Source: Piscicola geometra (lineage: Eukaryota; Annelida; Clitellata; Hirudinida; Piscicolidae). Taken from it: a stretch of DNA of 64,000 nt. Location of the stretch: assembly GCA_943735955.1 (NCBI GenBank), contig OX030957.1:1241001-1305000 (forward strand). Direction: 5' to 3'. Below, piece after piece: positions 24,810-38,500 of this stretch (position 1 is its first letter; each line of letters starts with the position of its first letter). The position numbers and the translations under genes are program-made. The notes under the pieces were generated by a model, which searched no databases, was not told where the DNA came from, and was given only the letters and a program-made list of their open reading frames with translations.

Positions 24810-27800
24810 CTTGCTCGTTTTCTCTTTTCTGGAGAAACTTCTTTCTTTTTAAATATTTATAGAAATGTAAGTTTTCAAGATGTTGTGTTATCATGCACGT
24901 GTCTATCATGATTCGATTTTGTCTGATGATAAACATTATCTGAAGCTCATTGATTATCAAACAATAAAAATTCTCTGTTTTGGTGCGTCATTCAATTTAA
25001 ATGTTTCAAATTTCTTAATGTGTCTTAAAATTAAATTTAAATTGCTATGAAAGATTATTTAATCTAAATTTTCTATAACTATAAATTTGTCTATATTTTA
25101 TTATTTTCTTGAAAGAAAAACCGCTCGACAAAGCTCCTTCTCCGCATCGAACGGATTTGTTATTCATTGCATAGCGAAGCAGGTGCTTTAATCAGAAGGT
25201 AGAATAACAATTGAGACGACATCGAAGGAAACGACGCAGGCCTGCGATTCAAAACAACATAACTCCCGAAGACACTAAAATTAACAAGATATTGATCGTA
25301 AGTACGAAGGGTATTCAAGAAACTTTTATCGTCGAAGTATCTACATTTGAGAATATAAAACTCTTAACAATAATTTATTGTTTTAAATTTTCTCAGAAGC
25401 CTAAAATCTCATTTGGTTATTAAAATGTTTAAAAATATTGTTTAAGTCTTGCGGTTATAAAGAAAATTTCAAAAACTTTAAATTTTAAAAATTTTGTATT
25501 TCATAGTCAAGCTTAATAATAAAAAAATATGAACTTTTGGAATTATAATTAAATGTATAATTTCTCGAAACATATTGCTTAAATCCCGTTTCATAAAAAG
25601 ACTGATTTTTATTAAACAATTATCATTTGCACGAGCTTTTTGAGAGTAAAGAAAAATATAATTTTGACATTCTTTTTTATGAATAGAAGACATAAATAGA
25701 CAAAAAATCGAAAAAGTGAAAAGTCATTACATATAATTTGAAGTTAGTAAAAAAACTTATTTAATGTTTGAATTTATTTCTACCACCAGAGTATCTTTCA
25801 TTTCGACTACTAATAAAATTTTACGAAAAAGTATAATTAGTGAAACTGAAGAATAACTTGTGTCGTATCCCATGATGTAGGAAGGAGAAGCTGAAATAAA
25901 GATCTCAAGTAAATTTTCATTGGTAAATAGCCGCAGCTACACGTCGTTTTTTACAAAATACTTTTTAACATGTTGGTTTGACACTACTCTAATGCTTTTT
26001 CTGCTTATTATAAACAAAAAAAGTGTAAAAAATATTAGTTGAGATTGTCATTAACATCCTCGTGATAGCTAAGCAGTAAAATGTTTAGGGTTCACTTACA
26101 TGTGTGGGTTCTTAAAGTTATCTAGGTGAGTAAATGATCTAGAAAAGCTTTGCACTTTATGGCAGAAAAAAGAAGTGGAAAATTTTTTTCACATTAAATT
26201 TGTTTATTAAACATGAAATTTTATTCATTTCTCTGCATATTTATTGAAGTAAAATAACTTATGTTAATTTAACTTGGCAATTTTTCAAATAAAAATGTCA
26301 ATAAAACCTTTTGATCTACATTTTTTATTGCATTTTTGAAATTTAATTCGTAGATTAAAATCTTTGAAATGATAAAACGTCTAAGTAACAAAAAAGGATA
26401 AATTCATTTTTATTGAATTTCATAATATTGCGCAGTGAAGATCATAAGCTTTTTTATTTATACTTTTCACATCTCAATTCCTAAATATGATAATTCTTTT
26501 TCCAAGACGAGTGTAATTTTCAGGCAGTCCATCGAATGACTGAAATTTTCAAGCAATCTGCAGGTTATGACCCTAGATCTCATTTTTAAAATATTCAAAA
26601 ACAATAATATCATAGATTTTTTAATTAACCATTTAAACCATGTTAAAACAATTATGCAGTTAAATAAAAAGTCAAAATTATGGTCGTAATCTCGACAGAA
26701 GTCTAAACACTAAAAAAATTTACATTTCAATATTATAAAGTTATATGAGATTTTATTGCAATAAAATTACATAAGAATGTTCGAATTGGTGAATATAAAA
26801 TTTATTCCTCTAAGAATGTTTCAAATGGTGATGTAATTTCACATTTAACTATTCATGTTTGGAACATTAGTAAAAATATTTTTTACAAATGAAAAAATGA
26901 TAAAGAATACAAAATCGAGTACATTGAAATGTGAATTGGAAGTCATTAGAAATAGTTTTACAAATGAAGACTGAAATTGCACCATGCAAAAAATGTACCA
27001 AGCGTTTCTTTTTAAACGATTTTCCTCAAGCAGCTTCTAGATTTTCTTGCTTAAAAGCTTAATGTCAAAGCTTACACTTCATTTAAGACTGTTTCAAGAG
27101 CGCCTTAAAGTTCTATCACTATTCAAGTTGTTAATAAAATGTTTCTCGTATTACGTAGTACCCAGTGATGCTTTCCTAAGAGTTTGCGAAGTTATTTGTG
27201 AAACATGCTATGGTTCGTGCAAACCCTTGCAAATAATAAAGAAAAGTTGTCTGATTAATTTTATGGCAACACTACCCTGCTTCGTATAGGTTTTTTTCTT
27301 ATCAACTATACAAAAAGATTTTAAAATGACAAAACGATTTCAAAATAAATATTTGCTAGCAGATTTAGATCTAATGAATAACATTTTTAAAGAATGAGCT
27401 AAAATATTCAATGCCCTTTAAGCTAGAATTACAAATATCTGCAGAAAAAAAGATTGATCAGAAAGACACTTAATGCCTTTAAATACTCAAAGATTGTTGC
27501 GCTGATTATTGAATAAAAGAAGATGAAGTTATTAACTCGCATGTCTTGAAAAATATTGCCTTCATTTAAAACGAAATTGATAGAAACCTATTCAGAACTG
27601 CTATTCGGCTAAATAATATTTAAATGAGAATATTTTTTAGGTTAAAATATAATCACTACGAATGCGACCCTCTGGTAAAATGTGTGAAAAGCATCACTGG
27701 TAATACTTAATCTAGCCTACTTTTAAAGGTCACGTTCAAGTGATAGTTTAGTCTCCAGACACCGTGTTCCTAAACATTGAAAATTACGAAGCTCCTCTCT

Positions 27801-28448
27801 CCTCTTTCCACGCTCACCATTTCCAAATATAGCAATGCTGAGCTACAAGGGGAACATGAGAATACATATATAATTTTAAGTAGGTTTTACAGCTTTTCAA
27901 CTTCAGTTATTCAAAATTTGTATTTGAAATAGATTTCATATCAAACATCGAGGAACCCATCTAAAATAATAATTACAATTTTTTTTATTCGACAAGAATA
28001 CTTGGGACCCGAGTACTTTACTATCAAACCGGAACATTAAAAGACGCACTAAAATTTACAAAATAATCGACCCGGGTATCTGTTGCCATCCCTAATACTT
28101 TTAGATTCTTATACCTAAATATTGCGATAAGACTGTAATTATCTATAATTTAATTTTTTTAATGTTGGAATAAATAAATAAAATAATTTTGCACAAACTA
28201 ATTTCTTAAAATCAAATAAAAATTGATTAAATGCTGAATAAGTAACAACATTTTTCTTTTTTTAGAAATTTGTGGTTACAGCTGTTCCTGTACATCTAAA
28301 AAAAGTTAGATGGGTCTTGAACCAATAAGCTTTTAGATTAAAATTACACAATATAGAATCTATATTATATATATATTAAATATAATTTTGTATTCTCAAG
28401 AGGAGGAAGAGGAGCAATCGCGGACAGGGTGTCTAGAGAGAAGGAACA
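24810..28448. other. Gene-poor stretch
   Basis: I see no supported gene between the fibrinogen-domain gene and the DPP-like gene. A basic open segment at 25211-25300 (RRHRRKRRRP) ends at a good donor sequence (GTAAGT at 25300) but has no acceptable start or partner exon. Near 26064-26120 there is a weak tRNA-like motif, and 28071-28094 resembles a transposon end seen also at 16517-16540. Confidence 0.5.
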
Positions 28449-31400
28449 TCAAACACAAAACTGTTTTATCCGAAACTTCTCTTTCTGAGCCGCTTTATCA
28501 ACCACCCACGACTTGGTGTCATGCTTCCAAAAAAATGTGAAACAGTCTTGGTTGAAGAACTTGGAAGTGAGGTGCAGCAGGTTGCGATGCTTCGATGAGC
28601 CACTTGCGCCTATGTCGCTGTACGTCTGTGAAGGAAGCATTGAAAACAAGATTTGAATGTTTTTTTCAATAATAATAAAAATATTTGAATTATAATATTA
28701 ATAATTTTCACCCATGTAAGTATTTTTTTATAGAAGTACATCAATAAAATTATAGTGTTTGGAAAAGATACTATAAGATATTTAATCTTATTTTAATGAA
28801 AATTTTAGCTTAAACTTTATTAGCGTGTATGTAATTATGTAACCATCCTGTTATCATCGATGTAGTTATCTATTCAGTTTATATTTCTTAGCCACAATCT
28901 CTTAATGACATTAATTTAAAATTGAAAAAAATATCTGAAATAATAATAATATTTTGAAATTGTTTTTATTCGTGCAGAAACCCTGTATGTATGTAGAATG
29001 TCAAGGTCGGAGAGAGAGTCAAGCAACGTCATTGTACTAGCATGCTTTACATGATCTGGTTGATGGTTAAATAAAATATTTTTCACAAATCTTTGTTAAA
29101 AAAATCATTTTAAAAATCTAAGAATTAAGTTTCTTTTGACTATACAGTAGTTTAATAATGTATACCATCGGCCAAGCCTTGAACCAGTGCAAGTCTTTTA
29201 ACTTTCAACAACCCAACTTTATTCAGTATGCTACTTCTCTGTTTTAAAGTATGCAAAATATTATAATCTTTATATCTTTATGAAGTATGCAGGAAAGGTA
29301 TAAATTGTATAGTGAAATATATATATATATATATATATATTGTAAACTCAAAATTTATTTATTTTTACAAGAGTTTCAGTCTACGAAAGCTATTCGAATA
29401 TCCAACCACGTATCCATCTTGATTGTCTTCAGGTTCTGAAAGACCAAAATATCTTTCAAAGGTAGGTGCATCTGAAACGATGAAATTATAAATATTAAAA
29501 TAAATCTAATGATATAAATCAATATTTTTTAAATTATAATAATGTTTCCAACCATAAAACTCTACACCAGCCGTCACACCTCCGACCAATCCACACGGGA
29601 ATATGTCGCTCTCGTTGGCGAGGGCATGCAGTGCCATTAGACCAGAGTGGCCCTGCAAACATGATGATTCAAATATTAACTCTATTCTATTTGTGAAGCC
29701 TATTCAATTAATTTTCAAAGACCAAATGATTGCTTTTCAAGTCTTCCACTTACCCATCCCCAGACGGCTACTTTTGCAGGATCCACCAGATCACTTTCTT
29801 TCAGATACAGACCCACTAATTGCAGGTCATTCACATCACTGAAAGTCATTTGCTTGTAGACTCTGTGCTTGTAAGTAACTCCCTTGCCACCACTACCTGC
29901 AACATCCACTCTTGCAACCGCAACCTCTTCTGAGCTCGCCATATAAGTCTCCCAGCCCAGACGGTACTTGAAAGTCACTGTCTGAGAGCCTGGCTCGCCT
30001 GAACTATAGTTCAATCGAAGTATTCAGTAAATTTTTATGATTATTTTAGTTGAAATATTAACCCATAAAGAGTTTAAATTAGCAAAAAAAAACAGAAAAA
30101 ATTTACAAAAATAGATTGGAAACATCATTTCAAAATAAAAATACAAACGCTTGAATGAGTAAGGGAAATTTTTTGCTTCCTTCTTCTTGAGGCTGTATTA
30201 TCTCTACCCATGCCTCTATTCGTGATATACAATACAATTAAAAATAAATTTTTGTTTATCAATAAACTTTTGAAAATATATCAAAATGCTTATATTTAAA
30301 AAACAGAAAGTCATTGTTAATTTTTTTACTTTTTTCATCTCCCACTGGTACTTCATAAAACTTTCTTTCTGGAAGGATTTTGTTTTCGACGGCTGCCTTC
30401 AATATCTTGTTTTCTTCGAGCAGCTTTGCTATATTTTATAATAAATTTTAAAAAAATCGAACTTTAGTTATTGACAATAAAATAAACATTTTTTTCATCA
30501 ATACCTTCGATGTATCAACCATCCATCTGTTTTATTTAAATATTAAGTTAAATAGCTTCTTGAACCCTTCTGACTCACTGTAGGAGTTGTTGGCTGTTCT
30601 TAGAACGTAATAAGGAATCGAAGGACCAAGACAAGATTGCATGAAAAAGTTTCGAGATTGACTGAAAGAGACTTCAACCCATTGGCAGCTTTGACTTTCC
30701 TCGCATGTGATGCAGTTTGACCTCCTACTGGGTATATTCAACCTGTAAATTATTGAAGTGTTAGATGGCTGATTGTGCCTATATCAATTATAATTTTTTT
30801 TATTAACTTTTTGTTTATAAAGTGAATAAAGTTAATGAGATCAAATTTATCTCACTTGAATAGATGTCTTTTTTTAGGATCTTCGTTAGTCGCTATGTAA
30901 TAACTAAAAAAATAATTTATTTTGAAAAGTTTTTTTAAATGTGATGTTTAAACTGAAAATATTGTATACTTTTCATAAAAAGTTTATTTTGAAATGTTAA
31001 AAAGCACCTACACATCTTGAGATTTCTTGTCATAACTTGAAATAAATACAACATCTTGCAAGCCTTCAGTTAAAAACTCTACTTCAGTTTCACGCATTTT
31101 CTGAAAAATAAAAATATAGATAAGTTTTTTATGTTTTGTGAAAATGCTATTAAAAAGAAAAAAATATTAACGAAACTAAACATTTTTCAAGTCTATCATT
31201 TTATTTTTTTAAAGAAAGATGAATTGAAGTTATAAACAAAATTTAAGTCTTACCCATGGCTTAGGGGAGATCAGTGCAAGGTGGTTCCAATATGATGAAT
31301 CATGTTGTTTCATGGGCAAAATAGTAAGATAGCTATCTTTATGATGTGTGAACACAAGCTGAGGCAGGATCTGAAACACAAGGGTTTAGGTTCTGCATCT

Positions 31401-34400
31401 ACAGGATTAAAGCTCAAACATCATTCAATATCTATACTAATTAAGTTGTTTAGCAAAAATTTTTCTTCATAAAAAAGTTGAATGATTATTTTGAAAACTA
31501 CTTCGATCCATCCGGTTGTAGATATCTGGTAGTGCAACTGTTAAAATAGTGTGTTTAGAGGTTTTGATGTTTCAGAAAAACACAAAGAAACCCATTGCTT
31601 TAAAATAGTTTTTTAATTGACATAATACTTGAGATAATTAAAAGATACTTAGGTTATACAATCATTCCCTAATTAAAACTTCGTATTTTTTAGTTTCTCA
31701 ATTATTTAATTACAAATTTTATTTTTCAAAAAGATATAATATATATTCCATACGGATATATATTTTCAGTTATTTGATGCGTAATAAACCTGTCTCAACC
31801 TGATTACCATCATTTCAAAAACAAGCCAAAGATTTCGACTCACATTATTTGGCACCGGGTTTTTGATGCTGTAGAGGGTTGTGTACGACTGATTTTGCGC
31901 TCTGTTCAGCCACACCACTGTCACGTTGTGTGAGTTTTTCCAAATCACTTGGGACACGTAACAGTCTCTGTTAGTACGTATAAATGTTAATATATATTTT
32001 AACTGTATGTTTATGTTTCATAATAAAAAACTTGTTTTGAATTTATGTTTAAGCTGAATAAATTAAATTTAATTTTAAAAAGTAAATTTATTCAATAAGT
32101 ATAATAACTTGAAGATTATGTACATTATTTTGTAAAACTAATAATAGGATGAATCTTACTTGTTTATGAGTTCGTCTGGAGCAGTCAGCACCTTATGCAG
32201 GTTCTCATCGACTGGATCATCCACGCTCAACACTCTCACTTCCACCTTAGGAATCTTTCCGCTTGGATACGCCTAGGTAAGTAATTTCAGCTTGATGAAA
32301 ACCTTATTACAGCTAATCATGAATATGTTTTTACAACTATGAAAAAAAATCTATCAAAATTCTTTCGGTTAGTGAATATGATAATGCCTTGGATCAAATA
32401 ATCGGAAAAATGCCTGAAACTCACTCTGGGATAGGGAACAGAAATCACTTCATCTTTAGTTCCGCTGTAACCTTTCACAAAGTGGAATTTTTCGACCTCT
32501 GAATCGTTCAAGGAGAGATAAACGATGTGTTTGGAGTCTGGCGACCACCACATCACTTGAGTTTTGTGCAAGAGAGCTAAAAAAATAATTGATTAAATAC
32601 TAATTAATATATTTGATTTATATAAATAAATATAAATTATGCTTCTTTTTTTCCCAACAAAGATGTGTCTTATTCAGTAAAGTTCTGAAAATATTATTTC
32701 AACAGCTTCTAGAACATTATTATTTACTTATTTTCTCAGAAAAAGCTCACTTTCGTAAGTCCAGTCAGCTATTCCATTATAAATATGGTTTTCCACACTG
32801 CCACTCGTTGTCAGTTTGCTTGGGCGGCTCTTCAAGCTTCTTTGCACGTACAAGTTGTTCGCGTGCACAAAAGCCTGAGTGTAAATCAATATAGAGTCTT
32901 CTCATAGAAATACAATACAATTGAAGTTCCAATGGAGCTCTACAATTACTTTTTCCCCTTAAATTTTGTCAAATTTTTATTTTATTTTATATTTTAAACT
33001 TTATAAATAGAGAATTTCTAAGAATACAAACGATAGCATCTGAAGACGGTGCCATTTCGGCGTACTGGAGACGAGAGTTGCCCTCTCTTTCTTCCACGCC
33101 ATCTGCTCCCAAGTGATAAACCTGACTGAATGACGTAATTTTTGTAAACGTTGCGTGCTCGTTAAAAGAACCATTTTTAATAACTATAATTTGAAATGCA
33201 TGTATATTTATGCATATATATTAAGACCTTTTAATCCGCTGAAAATGAAAAATAAAAACCTAAAAAGTTCATTAATTTTCTCATTCTCACCTAACTGCAG
33301 ACTTGACCAGTCTGTCATACACAATGTACTTAGCGCTGGAAGAATGCTTCCACAACTGTATAATCGCATACATTTTTTAATAAAAAAATAAATAATACAA
33401 ATATTATTTGAAACACTGAGCTATAAGCGAGATTGAGAAGCAGCAAGACCTTCTGAGGATCGACTTTGAGCAAAATGTATCTTAGATCGTGAGATATTCT
33501 GTAGTCCATTGTCTTGTACTCATTCTGTATTCGGTTGTCACAATTTTTTTCAATTGAGTAATTATATTGTCTTCTTAAAAATAATTTTAGTATGAAATTA
33601 ATTCAATAAAATCAATATAATATTTTCCAATATTTTTTTGTTTTGTTTTTGGGTAAGGTTTTCAAAGTTTAATGACCAGAGCTACTCACGAAAACTGAAG
33701 AATCGATTATTTTGGTTGTCGCGTTACTCGTCACGTTGAAAAGGTACAGAGACTCGTCATCGTTCGAACGATAAACCAGAGAATCCGAGCCTGTAAGAGG
33801 TACCTAGATTAGATTTCTTTAGATTCATGTTATTTTGACTGCTTTTGGAATGTTTTCAATAGCTTGCTTTTAATCAAGTATAAAAGTCTTTTAACCTTTC
33901 ACCCATTCAGCTTCAAAAGTGCGAGGCTGGAAACTGGTGTTGAAAATGTCTTCAAAGTCAAACCTTTTTCTGTGATCTTGAAAGTTTTTCATTTTTTTGA
34001 TTGATTATGATTAATACTGAATAATTACTAAAAGATAGGGTTTAACAAATAGTAAATTGGAGAATATGAATTTTTATACTTCGTTTTAATAATTTTTATG
34101 AAAATATCTATTTTGCAAGATATTTTAAATCAATGATGAAAATAGCTAAAAATGGCACCCAATCTATCAATGAGTCAACTTGAAAAACTAAAGTCATAAA
34201 ACAGATCTAAGGTTCTGTCTGAATGGGTTAGACGGTTAAGAGAGTAAAATGCATAATCGGCTTTAAAAGACTTAGCACAATTTTTTAATATTTGTGAAAA
34301 ACTTTCATGTTCACAGTGTTAGTCAACAGGGAGTATAGGACATTTAAAGCGGAAAAAAAATGAGTTTACATTGTTTAAATTACAAAAAGACAATTTTCGA

Positions 34401-35592
34401 CAGTTAGTAAAATAAAGCCTTTAGATTTACCAAACCAGTCATTTATTTAATTTTTCTAGTTTATACTAACAATTTTAAATTAAGAGTTAAAAGACAATTT
34501 ATTATTTAAAATGATATTAAATACATAATTGTATTGTGTTTTTAAGAGCCACGCTAAAGCATTAAAGTCATATTAACTTTTAATTTCTCATACACTCAAT
34601 TAAATAAAACTATGATTAATTTGTTATCACATTAAACATCAAATAAATGAAACTTTAAAAGTAAAAACTGAAAAATGAAACAATGAAAATAGCTCATAAA
34701 AAGCTTGAGATAGTGATGGGGAATAGACTATAAAACAGAGTGAAAAATATAGCTTTACCTGAATTTCTAAAACCTATTTCTGTGAAATAAAATTGAATAT
34801 ATGAAAAATTATTTTAATATGAGGTTTAAGAAATTCAAAATTTAAAAATTCGTCGGATTCTTTTGAAATGACTTTATGTAAAAACTTGGTAAAAGTTTTG
34901 AACTTGATTTAATCTCAATAGAAAATTATAACACTATTTCGAATACTTCAAAAACTGAAATTTGAAGATAAACAGTTTTTCAAAGTCATTGTGAACAATT
35001 TAATTAATTTTTTTATCTATTTTGCAATTTGAAACTCGTTTCTTCTTTCTCCATTTGGCAATTTAGATAATTCAGAATTATTAACGGAAGAACCTTGAAT
35101 ATGAATTTTCAATTAAAAAATTCACGAAAAAATATCGATAGATAGTAGCAAAAATCAGCACACGAAACAACCAACCGTTCATCTCGTTGTGTCTTCTAGC
35201 CAGCTGGATGGAGAGCCAGATGGTGAACGAAATGAGACCGAGAATGAGTACCACCAAGAGCCAGTACAGGTAGCATAGCATGTTTGACTTGATGTTTTTG
35301 CCATCGTCATCATCACCACCACTCTCTTTCTTTCCTGCCGCTATTGCTACAGCTTCCTTCACTGTCTGTGACAGTGGACACGTCTGGTTGTCACTGCCTT
35401 TCGACGATCTTGGAGCGGTTGCGATTCGAATAATTTTTATTTAACTTTTTTTTATTTTATGTTTTATATAGTTGAAAATTAAGTTAATTTTTTCAACCTT
35501 CTGGCCTCATTGCTCGTTGGCTGCTGAGATCCATCGATCGACTGCTCCTTCCTGCCAAGAAGGCCAAACTTTTCCTTGCTCATAGACATGAG
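28449..35592 (-). CDS. DPP6/DPP10-like inactive dipeptidyl-peptidase-family membrane protein
   Basis: Twenty-four exons keep phase throughout and give about 868 residues from ATG 35589. Exons: 35592-35498, 35408-35176, 33976-33896, 33790-33690, 33524-33450, 33355-33291, 33125-33032, 32874-32751, 32576-32425, 32272-32160, 31967-31844, 31537-31502, 31370-31254, 31100-31012, 30903-30856, 30742-30579, 30428-30330, 30215-30149, 30003-29754, 29652-29553, 29471-29369, 29194-29166, 29055-28982, 28625-28449. A cytosolic N-terminus of about 73 residues precedes one membrane helix (about 74-100, LYWLLVVLILGLISF), then an eight-bladed propeller region (DWTYE, WWSPDSK, VVWLNRAQN, STTGW, a Cys-rich ITCEESQSCQW loop) and an alpha/beta-hydrolase domain. 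The GWSYGG nucleophile site is WGWGHSG (Ser to Gly), the Asp site GLADDHV is kept, and the His site is YSDIGAS (His lost). DPP6 and DPP10 in vertebrates are inactive Kv4-channel partners; that role here is inference. An acceptor before the ATG shows that an upstream exon exists, so the true start may differ. Confidence 0.9.
29317..29340. repeat. (AT)n microsatellite
   Basis: About twelve uninterrupted AT dinucleotides in the intron between DPP-like exons 21 and 22. Confidence 0.95.
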
Positions 35593-38500
35593 CTGAAATT
35601 AAAGTACAAATGAGTCAACATTTGTTAAATTTTATTATTTATTTTTAATGTAATTCAAAAGTTATTTTAAAAAGAAAAATAAATGTTAAAAAACCTTGAA
35701 ATTACTTCAAATCAACTGAGCTCTTTTCTCTAATTAAAGAATACAATCTTAGAGATTTTTTAATTTTGAAACTTGATGTTATTACAATAATTCTTCCAAG
35801 CTGAATGCCTTTTACGCTGAAACATCCGAATAAGATTCCCACAGCTTCCAATTAGCATAAGCCTATTTCATTCTTGCTTCTGCGCTCTTTTAATGTACGC
35901 TCATCTACGTACACTTCGTTGTACGGGTTTTCCAGGTTTCGGTAAAATGGAAATCAGAATAAATTCAATATATATTTAAAAAATATTAATTTCATTAAAA
36001 AATTTTAAAAAAAAATTATTTAAAGTTTTAGATATTTAAAATATTGAAAAATGTTATGGAGAATATACTTTTTCAATTATTAGTTTAGTTTAGTTAATGG
36101 TTTTTGAACAATCATAAGTCTTTTGACTCTTCTTAAAGTCTTAATTTTTTCATTTTCCTATATTTCGATATGACTAACACAATTTATTTTTACCTTCATA
36201 GGTTAAATTTTTTTCTCTTTTTTCAGTTCACGCTCCTAAAAAAGGTTCTCTAGAAAACATTGGTTAATAGGAATTAACTTTTTTTAAACTTGTCAAGTTT
36301 AACTAAAACTTTAAATAATTTTTTTTAATTATTTTAACAACTTTTCAAGAAAGATTTTTGGCTACAATGAAATTGGAAAAGAATAACCGTAGCGAGGAAA
36401 CTTTTTTTATTGAATCTTTCAAGCAGTTTGTCATTAGTTCTTTTTTTAAAACATGTAAAATTTACCCAACGTAAAGTTTAAAGATTTAATTTTTTAAACA
36501 ATTTATTTTTTTAAATTTAAATAAATAAATCAATTTTTAACGTTATTAATGGATTAGAGTTATATAAAAACGGGTTCCAAAACAAATGTATTAAAATTTC
36601 ATTTAAATTGAGTTTTTTAGCAAAAGAGATTTTTAGAAAACTGAAAACTTGACTTTTTTTTAAAGTTTTATTTGTAATAAATGTCAACTTGAACACTCAA
36701 ATAGCTTCATACGGATTTTCATGCATTAATAAAAACGAATTGTGTAAAGGTAGTTTTTTTAAGTGTAAGTGTAAATTTGTAACTGTGTGAATGTGTGAAT
36801 GTGTGTGTAAGTTTAGGTTAAGTAGTAGTTATGTAAAGCTGGATCAAATACCGTGTTAAACTTTGAGTACCCAGTCACAAAAACAAAAGATCGAGCCATT
36901 AATCCCGCTAGAATTACAGCATTAATGTTATAAAACCAGTTAATGGGACATTTCAAGACAATATTTCAAAGTTCATACGCAATTACTTTTGAAAAGATAC
37001 AAAACTTATTAAATAGAAAGACGGGATCAAGAACAATTCAATACGTCAACCAGCAAAGAGTTCATAAACACAATTGTTCACTAATATGTTTTTTTCACTG
37101 TCAACTCATTACAGCATAGCCATCAATGCATCTTTATCGATGCAATTCAGGAATGACGCGTACATTTTATTGCTACCATGTTCAGGAGGTTAGTGAGTTT
37201 ATTTAATGTTTTGTTTTGCTCTTTCATTTCAAATTGTGATTAAAATTGATATAAAACAGATTCTTTCTTAACACAATGAAGGTGTGATTGATAACAACAT
37301 ATACAAGCAAAAATGCAAACACACACAGTCACGCTTAAATAGGACATGCGAAGGAGACCATCTAGTCATGCAACGCTGGTGAGTTTAAGGACTTATCATA
37401 TCAACTTCTTGTGGAGTTTAAGTATTCAAAAAGTGTGTGACCATTCACTTAATGTCCGAGAAGAGCAGCTGAAAAGTCGCTTTTAGAAAAAAAACTTGAA
37501 AATAATGGCAAAGATAAATACTTTGATAAAACAATGGATCAAATAAATACAACAAAGAACCCTAGTTACAAATTAAAGAACATATTTCAAAGCACTTAAA
37601 AATAGTAAATTTTTAACATTTATTATTTTATGTATTGTTTAAATATATATTTTTATTATTTAAAATGTTATTATAAATTTCAAACCTTCGGTTTAATAGA
37701 ATTTCATTAATAGCAAAAATTCACATTTTTATCCTAATCATAATAATAATAAAATTCTAGGAATGTTGTGCAGTTATGTAAAAGAATCAGTCAATGACGC
37801 GTCCAGATCATTTGTTGCTAGCCACAACAACACCTCAGATGACAGATGAAACGGAAAACACTTTCTGTCAATGCACCCAACATTGCAAATTTTAAACTCA
37901 TCAACATTCAACAAAATCTAAATATTTTAATGAAAAATTTAATTATTTTATTCACTTGAGAGTCTCTAATTTATGTTATTGACGAAGGAACGAATTTAAA
38001 ATTAGGCTTATCTTATCTTAGCTACTCAGTCAAATACGTAATTTTTAAACTTTTTTATAAGCTTTGAAGCTTATATTTTATAGATGGTAGTTTGGGATTT
38101 AAATTAAATGAGTTTGATAGTTACTGCTTGATGGTGGCACGCGTTTAAAAAGATTGATTTTGTTTCAAATTGTTGATAAACTTAAAAAACCTAAGAGTTC
38201 TTGCATTTGATGAAGCTCAAAAATCAATGCTTTTAATATTTAGCTTGTTGTTAATTAGATTATTTGATGATGGATGCGAAGATCTTCAACAAATTAACAT
38301 TTTTTAAAAGTTAAAACATCCAACGTCAAACATTTTAAACATCAGCCTTAAATGTTGTGCTTATAGAATGTAAAGCAAATTAATTTTACTTCATCATAGA
38401 TGTGTCAAACTTTTAAAAATTAGAAATGAGAAATTCTGAATGGTAAAAATAAACTGTGCTCATGCAGAAGAAAATCAAAATCGGAAAGTGCACGTTTGAT

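Noticed and set aside
25211..25300. Arginine-rich segment ending at a GTAAGT donor
   Set aside because: An in-frame stop lies just upstream and no acceptor or start fits; no partner exon found.
28641..29368. Initial impression that the DPP-like gene lacked its Asp-containing exons
   Set aside because: Phase-guided reading recovered a 29-nt exon (29166-29194) and a 74-nt exon (28982-29055) that restore the Asp region.
29603..29842. Plus-strand frame over the hydrolase exons
   Set aside because: Antisense shadow of DPP-like exons 19 and 20.
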